The notes: a model not told the origin generated them from the letters alone. 40,002 bases of DNA from Streptosporangiaceae bacterium (GCA_030041135.1 JASHOL010000090.1:1-40002), one strand, 5' to 3'. Positions 24,511 through 32,840 are shown, numbered from the stretch's first letter. Numbers and translations: made by a program.

Positions 24511-26562
24511 GTGTCCGTCCAGCCAACATCGATCCAGCCGCAGCCCGAGCCAGTCCAACACCCGCGGCACCGCGGCGCCACCGCAGGGTTTGGCGCGGCG
24601 CTCGGGATAGCCACCGCCCTGCTCGCCCTCGGCGTCGCCCAGCTCCTCGCCGCTGCGTTCAACTCGCAGGTCGGCGGGCCGGTCGACGCGGTCGGCGAGG
24701 TATTCATCGACCATACGCCGCCGTGGCTGAAGAACTTCGCCATCAGGGAGTTCGGCTCCAACGACAAGACCGTCCTGATCTGGGGCATCCGAGTCGTCCT
24801 GATCGTGTTCGCCGTGATCATCGGCATCCTGGCCCTGCGCAAGCTATGGCAGGGACTGCTCGGCCTGGCAATCTTCATCCTCATCGGGGTCGTGGCATCG
24901 CAGAGCCAACCGACGTCGAGAGCGAGCGACATACTGCCGAGTCTCATCGGCGGGTTGCTCGGCGCGCTGTTCTTGCGCCACGTCGCCGGCCTCGCCACGC
25001 CGGGCACGGCCCGGCTGTCGAGATCGCCGGCTGCTCAGCAACCCTGGCAGCCTTTGCCGCCCCACCGCCCGTACGGGCCCGCATCCCCCCGCGACGCCAG
25101 CCCGGCCCCGCCGTCGCCGGAGACGGCAGGCCCGGCGAGCCCGGCCGATCAGGCAGGCGATCAGCACGCCGAGCAGCCCACCGGCCAGGACGCCGCGCAG
25201 CCCGCTGAACAGCCCACGGGCCAGCCCGCTGAACAGCCCACGGGCCAGCCCGCCGAGCAGGCTGAGACCGCACCGGCTGACAACGCACTGTCCGAGGGCC
25301 CGGTCGGCCCCTACATACCGCAGGCGGATCTCACCCGCGCCGATGACGCCGGATCAGCCGGATCAGCCGCGCCGGGCACGCCCAGGCCAGCCGCGCCAGC
25401 CGGGCCAGGCACGCCCAGGCCGTGGGCCGCCGGCAGTCTCCCCCAACCGCAGCCAAGGGCCGCCGTCCAGCCGTACGCGACCGCCAGCCCGGACCGGCGC
25501 AAGTTCCTGCTCCAGAGCGGCGCCGCCGCGGTCGGCGGCCTCCTGGTCTACGGCGCCGGCTCCTGGCTGGCCAACACCAGGGCCGTATCAGACGTTCAGC
25601 ATTCGCTCAAGCTCCCGCAGGCCACGGTGCGCGCGGCTGCGCTGCCGGCCGGCGCGAACCTGAACATCCCCGGGCTCAGCCCGTTCATCACGCCGAATGC
25701 CAGCTTCTACCGCGTCGACACGGCAATCATCCTGCCGGAGATCTTGCCGGCGAACTGGCAGCTCAGAATCCACGGCATGGTGCAGCGAGAGATCACGCTG
25801 AGCTTCGCCGAACTGATCAGGCGCCCGCTGATCGAGGACTACATCACGCTGTGCTGCGTCTCCAACCCGGTCGGCGGTCCCTACATCGGCAACGCCAAGT
25901 GGCTGGGCGCCAGCCTGCGCAGCCTGCTTCGCGAAGCCGGGATCAGAGCCGGCGCCAATCAGCTGCTCGCCACGTCGTCGGACGGATTTACCTCGGGCTC
26001 CCCGGTCGATGTGGCCATGGACGGCCGCGACTCGCTGCTTTGCGTGGCGATGAACGATGAGGCCCTGCCTATTGAGCACGGCTTCCCGGTCCGCCAGGTC
26101 ATTCCCGGCCTGTACGGGTACGTGTCGGCGTGCAAGTGGATTGTCGACATCGAGGTCACGACCTACGCCGCCGCTCAGGCCTACTGGGTGCCGCGCGGCT
26201 GGTCGGAAACGGCACCGATCAAGACCGAGTCGCGCATCGACGTGCCGGCCTACGGTGCCAGCATCAAGGCCGGCACCAGGACGGCCATCGCGGGCGAGGC
26301 GTGGGCGCAGCACAAGGGCATCGAGGCCGTCGAGGTAAGCATCGGCAACGGCCCGTGGCAGCAGGCTCAGCTGGCGCCCGTCCCCGACCTCGACACCTGG
26401 CGGCAGTGGGTCTACTACTGGGATGCGGCGGTCCCGCCTGGCAACTACCTGATCGAGGCTCGCGCCACGGACAAGACCGGCTACACGCAGACATCGCTTC
26501 AAGAGCCACCGGAGCCGAACGGCGCCTCCGGCTATCCGTCGACCGCCGTCACCGTCACCTGA
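24511..26562 (+). CDS. Membrane-anchored molybdopterin-dependent oxidoreductase (sulfite oxidase fold)
   Basis: A 683-residue protein. Four N-terminal hydrophobic segments (for example GFGAALGIATALLALGVAQLL and TVLIWGIRVVLIVFAVIIGILAL) precede a Pro/Gln-rich linker. DRRKFLLQSGAAAVGGLLVYGAGSW (RR at 329-330) is Tat-like but internal, and the extracytoplasmic catalytic domain follows. Molybdopterin-binding features are LRIHGMV, the cofactor Cys region TLCCVSNPVGG (about 448-449), YIGNAKWLG, VSACKWI and a C-terminal Mo-co dimerisation domain (RTAIAGEAWAQ onward). Substrate unknown. GTG 24511 is chosen because it fits the leaderless promoter and excludes the oppositely coded sigK. Probably a SigK target. 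Confidence 0.87.
   Translation: MSVQPTSIQPQPEPVQHPRHRGATAGFGAALGIATALLALGVAQLLAAAFNSQVGGPVDAVGEVFIDHTPPWLKNFAIREFGSNDKTVLIWGIRVVLIVFAVIIGILALRKLWQGLLGLAIFILIGVVASQSQPTSRASDILPSLIGGLLGALFLRHVAGLATPGTARLSRSPAAQQPWQPLPPHRPYGPASPRDASPAPPSPETAGPASPADQAGDQHAEQPTGQDAAQPAEQPTGQPAEQPTGQPAEQAETAPADNALSEGPVGPYIPQADLTRADDAGSAGSAAPGTPRPAAPAGPGTPRPWAAGSLPQPQPRAAVQPYATASPDRRKFLLQSGAAAVGGLLVYGAGSWLANTRAVSDVQHSLKLPQATVRAAALPAGANLNIPGLSPFITPNASFYRVDTAIILPEILPANWQLRIHGMVQREITLSFAELIRRPLIEDYITLCCVSNPVGGPYIGNAKWLGASLRSLLREAGIRAGANQLLATSSDGFTSGSPVDVAMDGRDSLLCVAMNDEALPIEHGFPVRQVIPGLYGYVSACKWIVDIEVTTYAAAQAYWVPRGWSETAPIKTESRIDVPAYGASIKAGTRTAIAGEAWAQHKGIEAVEVSIGNGPWQQAQLAPVPDLDTWRQWVYYWDAAVPPGNYLIEARATDKTGYTQTSLQEPPEPNGASGYPSTAVTVT
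25165..25260 (+). repeat. 24-nt tandem repeats in the linker of the oxidoreductase
   Basis: Two identical 24-nt units (25201-25224 and 25225-25248) encode PAEQPTGQ, with a diverged unit at 25165-25188 and a partial one after 25248. They form a flexible Pro/Gln-rich linker between the membrane part and the catalytic domain. Confidence 0.85.
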
Positions 26563-26573
26563 TGCGCAGCCGG

Positions 26574-27203
26574 TCATAGCAGCTGGTCGCGGACGCTGCC
26601 GTACATGTAGGCCCCGAGCCATCGGCCAAGCTCGCCGAAGTAGGCCGTCTGGTCCCGGTCGCAGGTCCCGCTGCCGACAGAGGGCAGCCGCAGCCGCGTA
26701 ACGTGCCCGCTGAGGTGCAGCCCGCCGTCCGGAGCGCCGCGGCGCCCCCGCCCCGTGAGCAGTCGGCTGATCGCCGGGACGCAGGTGTCGGAGTCGGTGA
26801 GCACCAGGACCGGGCAGCCGATGTCCAGCCTGAGGCTGACTCCCGGCGCGAGCGCGGGCCGGTCGAGGATCAGCGCGTCCGCGGCCGCGGGCTGGCGCCG
26901 GTCGTGCCACAGCGCCGCCACGATCGCTCCCCGGCCCCTCGCGGTCACGATCACGCTCGCCATCCCGTCGGCCAGCAAGTGGGCACGCGCCGCATCGAGA
27001 TCGGCAAATGCCGCCGCGAGGTAACGCGCTCCCGGCCGAGAGCCGAGGCGCGCCTGACCCGGCAGCCGGATCCCGGCTACGTAGAAGTGGAATGCCCGCT
27101 CGGTGTACCAGGCCGGCAGGCCTGGCGGCACGGCGGGATCGCCGGGCGCCTGGACGTGAAGCAGGGCGCGCCTGCTCGGCTGCGCGGACCGGCGCCGGAA
27201 CAT
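26574..27203 (-). CDS. Hypothetical protein, possibly degenerate alpha/beta hydrolase fold
   Basis: A 209-residue soluble protein. MASVIVTARGRGAIVAALWHDR occupies the place of a nucleophile elbow, but with Arg-Gly instead of the GxSxG serine; LRLDIGCPVLVLTDSDTCVP resembles the strand before the catalytic acid. No catalytic triad can be completed, so the fold assignment is a guess. ATG 27203 has AGGAAA about 8 nt upstream; longer in-frame extensions lack support. It converges with the oxidoreductase, with 11 bp between stops. Confidence 0.6.
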   Translation of the reverse strand: MFRRRSAQPSRRALLHVQAPGDPAVPPGLPAWYTERAFHFYVAGIRLPGQARLGSRPGARYLAAAFADLDAARAHLLADGMASVIVTARGRGAIVAALWHDRRQPAAADALILDRPALAPGVSLRLDIGCPVLVLTDSDTCVPAISRLLTGRGRRGAPDGGLHLSGHVTRLRLPSVGSGTCDRDQTAYFGELGRWLGAYMYGSVRDQLL

Positions 27204-27737
27204 GGTCGTTTCCTGGGGCGCCGCAGCCGGACGACTCGGTCCTCCCGTCGGCTCGTACTCGCCGACGGCGCCGGTCACGCCGTCCCCCGCAGCCAAGCCA
27301 CTCCGAGGCCGCTGGCGTAGTGCTCTGACCACGCCCCATACGCAAGCAGGCGCACGGCGGCTCCCAGCTGTTCTGATCGATCCCCCGATACCGGACCGCA
27401 CTCGCGGCGAGTCGGTACGTGTGCGCCCCGCCGGACGGCCCGTGCGCTAGCGGCGCCCGAGCCGTGCGCCTGGCGGCGCAGGAAAGCACGGAACGTTATG
27501 AGTCAGTGTCGCACCGTAACTGCGATCGCGTTGGCCAAACACGCGGCCGTCACGAGGCCTGGTTAATTATGCCTTTAGGAAAACACGCCGGCTGAGATCG
27601 GCCGGCGCCTATGGCTCTTCCGATTACTACCATTTATGATGCGTAATGCGCTTTGTCGATGGCCGGTCGTGTTTGACAGCCGACCATGCAGGGAAGCACC
27701 GCTGCAAGGCGGGTCCTGCGCGGGCGCACACAGCGAC

Positions 27738-27770
27738 GAGGCCCCTCCATGTATGAGATGGAGGGGCCTC
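27738..27770. other. Perfect 13-bp hairpin, orphan terminator or ncRNA element
   Basis: GAGGCCCCTCCAT (27738-27750) pairs exactly with ATGGAGGGGCCTC (27758-27770) over a 7-nt loop. It is about 300 bp from the TetR stop and over 500 bp from the other neighbour. A terminator of an unannotated small RNA is the simplest explanation. Confidence 0.7.
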
Positions 27771-27987
27771 GCCTAGCCCCGATGCCCTGGTCAGCCGATT
27801 GCTCGGCGACCGCTGACCTCGTGACCGCCACCGGTGTCAAGATCCCGCCGTCCGTGCCGGTCGCCCGGCCTTCCCGCGTTCCCCAGGTCGCCCAGGGGGC
27901 GGATCCCTTCTTCAGTGGTGAGAGATTTCTACTGCCTTCCGCGCACCCAGCACAAGGCCTTTCCGAGACAACTTCAAGATTCTTTTG

Positions 27988-28062
27988 TAATCCACAGGAC
28001 ATCCGCTGTTTATCCCCCGTGCATTACCGGTTTCCACCACACTGTCCACAGGAATATCCACA
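27988..28062 (+). other. Cluster of DnaA-box-like 9-mers
   Basis: Four same-strand sites against TTATCCACA: TAATCCACA (27988, one mismatch), TTATCCCCC (28010, two), CTGTCCACA (28042, one mismatch to the actinobacterial TTGTCCACA form) and ATATCCACA (28054, one). No dnaA or dnaN is near, so this is not the normal chromosomal origin context. Confidence 0.5.
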
Positions 28063-28073
28063 GCCTGGGGGAA

Positions 28074-28775
28074 CTAGGGGTGGTTCCCGTGCAGGCCGAC
28101 CGCGCGCGCCCACAGGCTTGTCAGCGTGACGGCCGCGACCTGCGCGTCGTATTCCTCGCCGCCGACCAGCCACCAGTAGCAAAAGTTCGACATCATCGAC
28201 ACCAGCGCGGCGGCGGTCGTCGCGGGATCGAGGTCCTGAGCCGCCAGGCCGCGTCGCTGCCAGCTGCGGATCCTGGCCCCGACACGGTCGACGTGCAGCT
28301 GCCGGTACCGCTGCCTCAGCGCGAGCAGCTCGGGGTCAATGCTCGCGAGCTGCTCGATCAGGCCGTAGATCGCGGCATGCTGGCGATAGGCCTGCAGATA
28401 CCGCCGGTTCGCCCGGTCGAGCGCCGCTACCGGATCGAGGCCCCGCTCCCCCGGCTCGGGCGTCACGGCTGCCGCCACGCTCTCGCCGACCTCCGCCGCC
28501 AGCAGCTTGAACACCGCTAGCTTGGACGGGAAGTAGGTGTAGAAGCTGCCGCGGGCGACCCCGGCCTCGGCGACGATCTCGTCGATGCCCGCATCCAGGT
28601 AACCTTCGCGCTCGAACACGCGGCGCGCCGCGTCCAGGATCAGGCGGCGCGTGCGCTGCCCGCGGTCGGTGCCGTGGTCGGCCTGCGCGATGCGCCGCCT
28701 GGCCGCGGTGCCGGCCGGCGTCCAGCCACCTCGGGTGCGCGGGCCGTCTGTGGTACCGCGGGCCGCTGGTGTCAT
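28074..28775 (-). CDS. TetR-family transcriptional regulator
   Basis: A 233-residue regulator. After a disordered basic N-terminus comes the TetR helix-turn-helix: RRLILDAARRVFEREGYLDAGIDEIVAEAGVARGSFYTYFPSKLAVF (about 43-90). The C-terminal ligand domain (YRQHAAIYGLIEQLASIDPELLALR, ALVSMMSNFCYWWLVGGEEY) is typical of regulators that sense acyl-CoA or hydrophobic ligands. ATG 28775 has GGGAGG nine nt upstream. It diverges from an acyl-CoA catabolic operon, and a 20-bp inverted repeat lies between them, so it probably represses that operon and itself. Confidence 0.92.
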   Translation of the reverse strand: MTPAARGTTDGPRTRGGWTPAGTAARRRIAQADHGTDRGQRTRRLILDAARRVFEREGYLDAGIDEIVAEAGVARGSFYTYFPSKLAVFKLLAAEVGESVAAAVTPEPGERGLDPVAALDRANRRYLQAYRQHAAIYGLIEQLASIDPELLALRQRYRQLHVDRVGARIRSWQRRGLAAQDLDPATTAAALVSMMSNFCYWWLVGGEEYDAQVAAVTLTSLWARAVGLHGNHP

Positions 28776-28837
28776 GGCGTGCAGCCTCCCGTAACCGCTC
28801 GCAGCGGACGCTGCCTGCTCTGGCGGCGCCGAGATAG

Positions 28838-28857
28838 ATTCGACTACGATGTCGAAT
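28838..28857. promoter_or_regulatory. Candidate TetR operator
   Basis: ATTCGAC (28838-28844), 6 nt, GTCGAAT (28851-28857): perfect 7-bp arms centred between the divergent tetR and enoyl-CoA hydratase genes. Arm length and spacing suit a TetR dimer. Confidence 0.7.
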
Positions 28858-28889
28858 TGCATCCTACCGTGGCAGTCGCCGGGAGAATC

Positions 28890-29783
28890 ATGATGACCGA
28901 GCAGGAGCATGTGCCGGGTCCGGAGCTGACAGTCGAGCTCGCAGCCGACCATGTGGCCACGCTCGAATTCAGCCGGCCGCCGAACAACTACTTCAGCCTC
29001 GGCCTCATCACGCAGGTCGCGGACGCGTGCGAGGAGCTCGCGGCCGATCGCGGCTGCCGCGCGATCGTGCTCTGCAGCGCCGGCCGGGTCTTCTGCGCCG
29101 GAGCCGATTTCAGCGGGGGTTCCGGGGGTCGCCCCCCGGGCCAGCACAGCGGGGGTTCCGGGGGTCGCGCCCCGGGCCAGCACAGCGGGGGTTCCGGGGG
29201 TCGCCCCACGGGCCAGGCCAACGGCCCGCAGCTCACCGGCGGCGACGGGCTGCACCTGTACGATGCGGCGGCGCGGCTGTTCGAGCAGCCGCTGCCGATC
29301 GTCGCCGCGGTCCAGGGCGCTGCCATCGGCGGTGGGCTCGGGCTGGCGATGGCCGCGGATTTCAGGGTTGCCTCGCCGCAGGCCAGGTTCGCGGCGAACT
29401 TCGCGCTGCTCGGGATCCACCAGGGCTTCGCGCTCACCGTCACGCTGCCCGCCGCTATCGGCCAGCAGGCCGCGCTTGACTTGCTGTACACCGGCCGCCG
29501 GGTGAGCGGCGAGGAGGCGGTCGCCCTGGGCCTCGCCGACGAGCTGGCCGAGCCTGAGAAGGTGCGCGACCAGGCGCACGCGCTCGCCGCCAGGATTGCC
29601 GCCTCTGCGCCGCTCGCCGTCCGCTCGATCAGGGAAACGATGCGCGCACCGCTGGTCTCCCAGGTCAGATCGGCGATGGCAAGGGAACGAGGTGAGCAGG
29701 AACGACTCATGCACACCAGTGACTGGCGCGAAGGGCTGGCCGCAGTACGCGACCGGCGGGCGGCCAACTTCTCCGGGGAGTGA
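28890..29783 (+). CDS. Enoyl-CoA hydratase/isomerase family protein
   Basis: A 297-residue crotonase-fold protein that probably hydrates or isomerises an acyl-CoA. The first oxyanion-hole segment is RVFCAGADFS, the second is AVQGAAIGGGLGLAMAADFRVAS. Between them is an insertion of three 12-residue repeats (SGGSGGRPPGQH-type) not usual in the family. The catalytic-region helix NFALLGIHQGFALTVTLP has G rather than Glu at the typical hydratase position, so the reaction is uncertain. ATG 28890 (or 28893) has GGGAG just upstream. It is first in an operon; the next gene overlaps by GTGA. Confidence 0.9.
   Translation: MMTEQEHVPGPELTVELAADHVATLEFSRPPNNYFSLGLITQVADACEELAADRGCRAIVLCSAGRVFCAGADFSGGSGGRPPGQHSGGSGGRAPGQHSGGSGGRPTGQANGPQLTGGDGLHLYDAAARLFEQPLPIVAAVQGAAIGGGLGLAMAADFRVASPQARFAANFALLGIHQGFALTVTLPAAIGQQAALDLLYTGRRVSGEEAVALGLADELAEPEKVRDQAHALAARIAASAPLAVRSIRETMRAPLVSQVRSAMARERGEQERLMHTSDWREGLAAVRDRRAANFSGE
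29112..29219 (+). repeat. Three tandem 36-bp repeats inside the enoyl-CoA hydratase gene
   Basis: Units at 29112-29147, 29148-29183 and 29184-29219 differ by only a few bases. Each contains a self-complementary core (CCGGGGG, 3 nt, CCCCCCGG or a variant) that can form a hairpin. The unit length is a multiple of three, so the gene stays open and gains a Gly-rich loop. Confidence 0.92.
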
Positions 29784-30565
29784 CCGACACTATGCCCAAA
29801 CTCACGCGGCCCTGCGGCGGCATCAACTTCGACGTGATCAAGGCGGCGCAGCACACGGCGGCTCCGGCTCTGCTGCTCAGTCACGGGTTCGGCGCTACCT
29901 CGGCCATGTTCGCGCCGAACGTGCCCACGCTCGCCACGCACCGGGATGTGATCACGTGGGACCTGCGCGGCCACGGCGGGAGCGAGTCGCCAGCCAACCC
30001 TGACTGTTACTCCGCCGCCCATGCCCTCGGTGACATGCAGGCGCTTCTCGACACCCTCGGCGTCACTCGGGCCGTGCTCGGCGGCCACTCCCTTGGCGGC
30101 TACCTGTCGCTGTCCCTCGCGCTGGCAAACCCGGACCGGGCCGCGGGCCTCATCCTGATCGGAACGGGGCCCGGGTTCCGCAAGGACGACGCGCGGGACG
30201 CCTGGAACCAGCGAGCGCGCGCGACTGCCGACCGGCTGTCGGAGCAGGGCGTCGCCGCGCTCGGCGACAGTTCCGAGCTGCACGGGGATGTGCGCGCCGA
30301 CGTGCAGGGCCTCGTCTTGGCGGCGAGAGGCACCCTCACCCAGCGGGACGCGCATGTCATCGACGGCCTCCCCCGCGTCCTGGTGCCTGCCCTGGTGATC
30401 GTGGGCGAGAACGACAAGAACTTCCTGGCCGCTGCTGACTACATGGCAGGCAAGATCCCGGCGGCTCGCAAGGTCGTGATCCCCGCCGCAGGCCACGCCC
30501 CGAATGTGGACCAGCCCGAGCGGGTCAACGCCGAGATGACAGCATTCCTCGCCGGCCTGTCATGA
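29780..30565 (+). CDS. Alpha/beta hydrolase
   Basis: A 261-residue alpha/beta hydrolase. The oxyanion region is LLLSHGFGATSAMF, the nucleophile elbow is GGHSLGGYLS (Ser), the acid is in VIVGENDKNF (Asp) and the catalytic His is in PAAGHAPNVDQPE. Family members cleave esters, thioesters, lactones or C-C bonds. Position between enoyl-CoA hydratase and acyl-CoA dehydrogenase suggests action on a CoA-linked or dicarbonyl intermediate. GTG 29780 overlaps the upstream stop (GTGA); its own stop overlaps the next start (ATGA). Confidence 0.92.
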   Translation: MTDTMPKLTRPCGGINFDVIKAAQHTAAPALLLSHGFGATSAMFAPNVPTLATHRDVITWDLRGHGGSESPANPDCYSAAHALGDMQALLDTLGVTRAVLGGHSLGGYLSLSLALANPDRAAGLILIGTGPGFRKDDARDAWNQRARATADRLSEQGVAALGDSSELHGDVRADVQGLVLAARGTLTQRDAHVIDGLPRVLVPALVIVGENDKNFLAAADYMAGKIPAARKVVIPAAGHAPNVDQPERVNAEMTAFLAGLS

Positions 30566-31812
30566 CCGAGGCCGGACTGGCACCGGGCCAGATCAGGGCC
30601 GAGCTGGCCACCTGGGTGAGCCAGCACTGGGATCCTGACATGTCGCTGCGCGAGTGGCGCGAGTTGCTGGCTGACTCCGGCTGGGGTGCTCCGTCGTGGC
30701 CGGAACGGTGGGGAGGCCGGGGCTGGCCGGCCTGGACCGACGACGTGGTCGCCGGCGAGCTGATCGCGCTCGGGGCCGTCGGCGCGCCGGTCGGCCTGGG
30801 CATGGCGCTGGCCGCCCCGACCCTGCTCGCGCACGGCTCCGAGGAGATCAAGCAGCGGCTGATCCGCCCGATCCTGACCGGCGAGCAGACCTGGTGCCAG
30901 CTGTTCAGCGAGCCCGGCGCCGGCTCCGACCTGGCCGGGCTGTCCACCTCAGCGGTGCGCGACGGCGCGCGGTGGGTGGTCAACGGGCAGAAGGTGTGGA
31001 ACACCAGCGCGGATCACGCGGACATGGGGATGCTGCTGGCGCGCACCGACAGCCAGGTGCCCAAGCACCGGGGCCTGACCTACTTCGCGCTGCCGATGCG
31101 CCAGGCCGGGGTGGAGGCCAGGCCGCTGCGGCAGATGAACTTCCACGCCTCGTTCAACGAGGTGTTCCTGACTGATGCCAGGGTGCCCGCGGACAACATC
31201 GTCGGCGAGGTGGGCGGCGGCTGGGCGGTAGCGCTCACCACGCTCGCGTACGAGCGCCGCTTCGGTGCCATGCGCCCGCCACGCTACGACCCGCGGCCCG
31301 GCCGGGCGCTAGCCGAGGCCCGCGCGGAATCTGATGCTCATTTCGCCGTGTACTCCTGGTATCCGCAACGGGCCGGCCGAGCCGACCTGGTGATCGAGCA
31401 CGCGCGCATCGCCGGGGTGGCAGACGATCCGATCATCCGGCAGGCGGTCGCCCGGCTGGTCACGCTACAGCGGGTCAGCGCGTGGACCGCCGAGCGGGCC
31501 GCGGCCGCGCGGGCCAGCGGCGCCCGGCCGGGAGCCGAGGGCTCGGTCGGCAAGCTCGCGCTCAGCAACCTTGCCCGCGAGGCGGGCCGGGTCCACTCGA
31601 TGATCGCCCGCGCGCAGGCATTGCTCACCGGCCCGGGCTCGCCGATGGGCGGAACCATCGCCGAGGTGCTGCTGTCAGTTCCGGCGCAGTCCATCGCGGG
31701 CGGCACCGACGAGATCCAGAAGAACATCATCGCCGAGAAGGTCCTGGGCCTGCCGCCGGAGATCCGCACCGACAAGGACATACCGTTCGCGCAGATCCGC
31801 GCGCGCGGCTGA
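30562..31812 (+). CDS. Acyl-CoA dehydrogenase
   Basis: A 416-residue FAD-dependent acyl-CoA dehydrogenase that probably introduces the alpha-beta double bond in a fatty or branched acyl-CoA. Seen: the FAD/substrate motif QLFSEPGAGSDLAGLSTSA, the WVVNGQKVWNTSADHADMGMLLARTD strand pattern, FNEVFLTDARVPADNIVGEVGGGW, and the C-terminal signature AGGTDEIQKNIIAEKVLGLP. The N-terminus (WGAPSWPERWGGRGW) is of the type found in steroid- and fatty-acid-degrading FadE proteins. ATG 30562 overlaps the hydrolase stop, so all three genes are coupled. Confidence 0.94.
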   Translation: MTEAGLAPGQIRAELATWVSQHWDPDMSLREWRELLADSGWGAPSWPERWGGRGWPAWTDDVVAGELIALGAVGAPVGLGMALAAPTLLAHGSEEIKQRLIRPILTGEQTWCQLFSEPGAGSDLAGLSTSAVRDGARWVVNGQKVWNTSADHADMGMLLARTDSQVPKHRGLTYFALPMRQAGVEARPLRQMNFHASFNEVFLTDARVPADNIVGEVGGGWAVALTTLAYERRFGAMRPPRYDPRPGRALAEARAESDAHFAVYSWYPQRAGRADLVIEHARIAGVADDPIIRQAVARLVTLQRVSAWTAERAAAARASGARPGAEGSVGKLALSNLAREAGRVHSMIARAQALLTGPGSPMGGTIAEVLLSVPAQSIAGGTDEIQKNIIAEKVLGLPPEIRTDKDIPFAQIRARG

Positions 31813-31845
31813 CCGCTCGCTGCCTCTTGGGTGGCTTGTTCGCCG

Positions 31846-32517
31846 CTACTTCGAGAACCAGCTGGCTACCGGCTTGCCCAGTGGCAGTCCCTTGCCGCCC
31901 ACGGACTCGATGGCACCGCTGAGATAGGCGTAGTACCCGAAGGCCGCGAAGATCAGGACGAACACGCCGCCAGCCCGGTACATCCCGGAGGACGTGCCCA
32001 TCACCGCGATGGCCAGGAGTGCGACGCCCACGGTCCCGGCCCCGAGGATTATCGAGTAGACCAATGGAAGCAGCACGGTCACCAGGAACAGCATGAAGAT
32101 TGCTACGTCCCAGCCGATAAGGAACTGTCCCAGCGTGTGAGGGATGTCAGCGGCCGGTATGCCATACCAGTTATGCGTCAGCCCCAGCACCATGGCCGTG
32201 TAGCTCAGCCAGAACCCGGCGAACGTGCCAAGGATCGTCGCGACGAACGTCTGCTGCAGCGAGGCCGCCCAGATCGTGGCGATGACCAGGCCCAGGCCGG
32301 TACCGGCGTAGACGATGGGCTGTACGGTCCCCGGCTGTACCGCCAACGGCACATTGCCGAGCAGTGAGATGCCGAGAACGAGGCTGCCGGTCGCGAAGAC
32401 AATCAGCCCGAGAACTGCGGGATTGCCTGCCAGGTGCGGAGCTTGAACTGATTCTGCTGGCACGATCTCGGCCTGCGGCGCACTGCCGTCGGCTGCTTCA
32501 GCCTGCAAGTCTGTCAT
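31846..32517 (-). CDS. GPR1/FUN34/YaaH (SatP) family acetate transporter
   Basis: A 223-residue membrane protein with six hydrophobic segments and the family signature NPAVLGLIVFATGSLVLG at its first TM (the NPxPxGL/NPAVLGL motif). Relatives carry acetate or succinate with protons. PLAVQPGTVQPIVYAGTGLGL and HTLGQFLIGWDVAIFMLFL are later helices. ATG 32517 is fixed by GGGAGG with a 5-nt spacer; an in-frame ATG at 32631 lacks one. It converges with the acyl-CoA dehydrogenase operon, and uptake of acetate beside an acyl-CoA pathway is metabolically sensible but not proof of a link. Confidence 0.87.
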   Translation of the reverse strand: MTDLQAEAADGSAPQAEIVPAESVQAPHLAGNPAVLGLIVFATGSLVLGISLLGNVPLAVQPGTVQPIVYAGTGLGLVIATIWAASLQQTFVATILGTFAGFWLSYTAMVLGLTHNWYGIPAADIPHTLGQFLIGWDVAIFMLFLVTVLLPLVYSIILGAGTVGVALLAIAVMGTSSGMYRAGGVFVLIFAAFGYYAYLSGAIESVGGKGLPLGKPVASWFSK

Positions 32518-32840
32518 CGGACCTCCCTGTCTGCTGGCCGCGCCACGACGGCGCAGGCCCGAAGCGAACGAACTCATGCCGCGGACGGCGTGACGGCACG
32601 AGAGGTACTGGCAGTCGGCGGCGACCGCCATACGGACAAAGACTCACCTAGCGAACGCGCACAGCATTTCTCTAGCGTGTGCCGCTGTCAATAGGCTCGT
32701 TCGTCAGCCGGCAGGCTCCTTGCGACCGACGGGCCGGCAAGGCTCCCGGATTGGCCGCGGACAGGCGGTGCGGAGCAGTTCGTGCGGCTGTGGTCAGCCT
32801 GACTGGCTATCGGATCCCTGGCCCCTGGGCCGTGCTCGGG
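32518..32840. other. Intergenic gap upstream of the acetate transporter
   Basis: 323 bp between the transporter start and the terminator of the second DGPF gene. It must hold the transporter promoter, but I see no clear element. No coding frame is credible. Confidence 0.4.

Larger units (their letters stand above)
27204..28073. other. 870-bp gene-free region
   Basis: Neither strand has a frame with a credible start, codon pattern or homology across this span. It includes an AT-richer patch (about 27560-27660), a small hairpin (CGCCGGC 27586-27592 with GCCGGCG 27601-27607), the perfect hairpin at 27738-27770 and a group of DnaA-box-like sites at 27988-28062. The combination suggests a regulatory RNA or a replication-related site rather than a lost gene. 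Confidence 0.55.

Noticed and set aside
29112-29219. CRISPR-like repeats
   Set aside because: The 36-bp units are directly adjacent with no spacers and lie inside an open coding frame.
28776-29714. Long minus-strand extension of the TetR frame across the enoyl-CoA hydratase gene
   Set aside because: It overlaps a well-supported crotonase on the other strand. The ATG at 28775 has a ribosome site and gives a normal TetR length.
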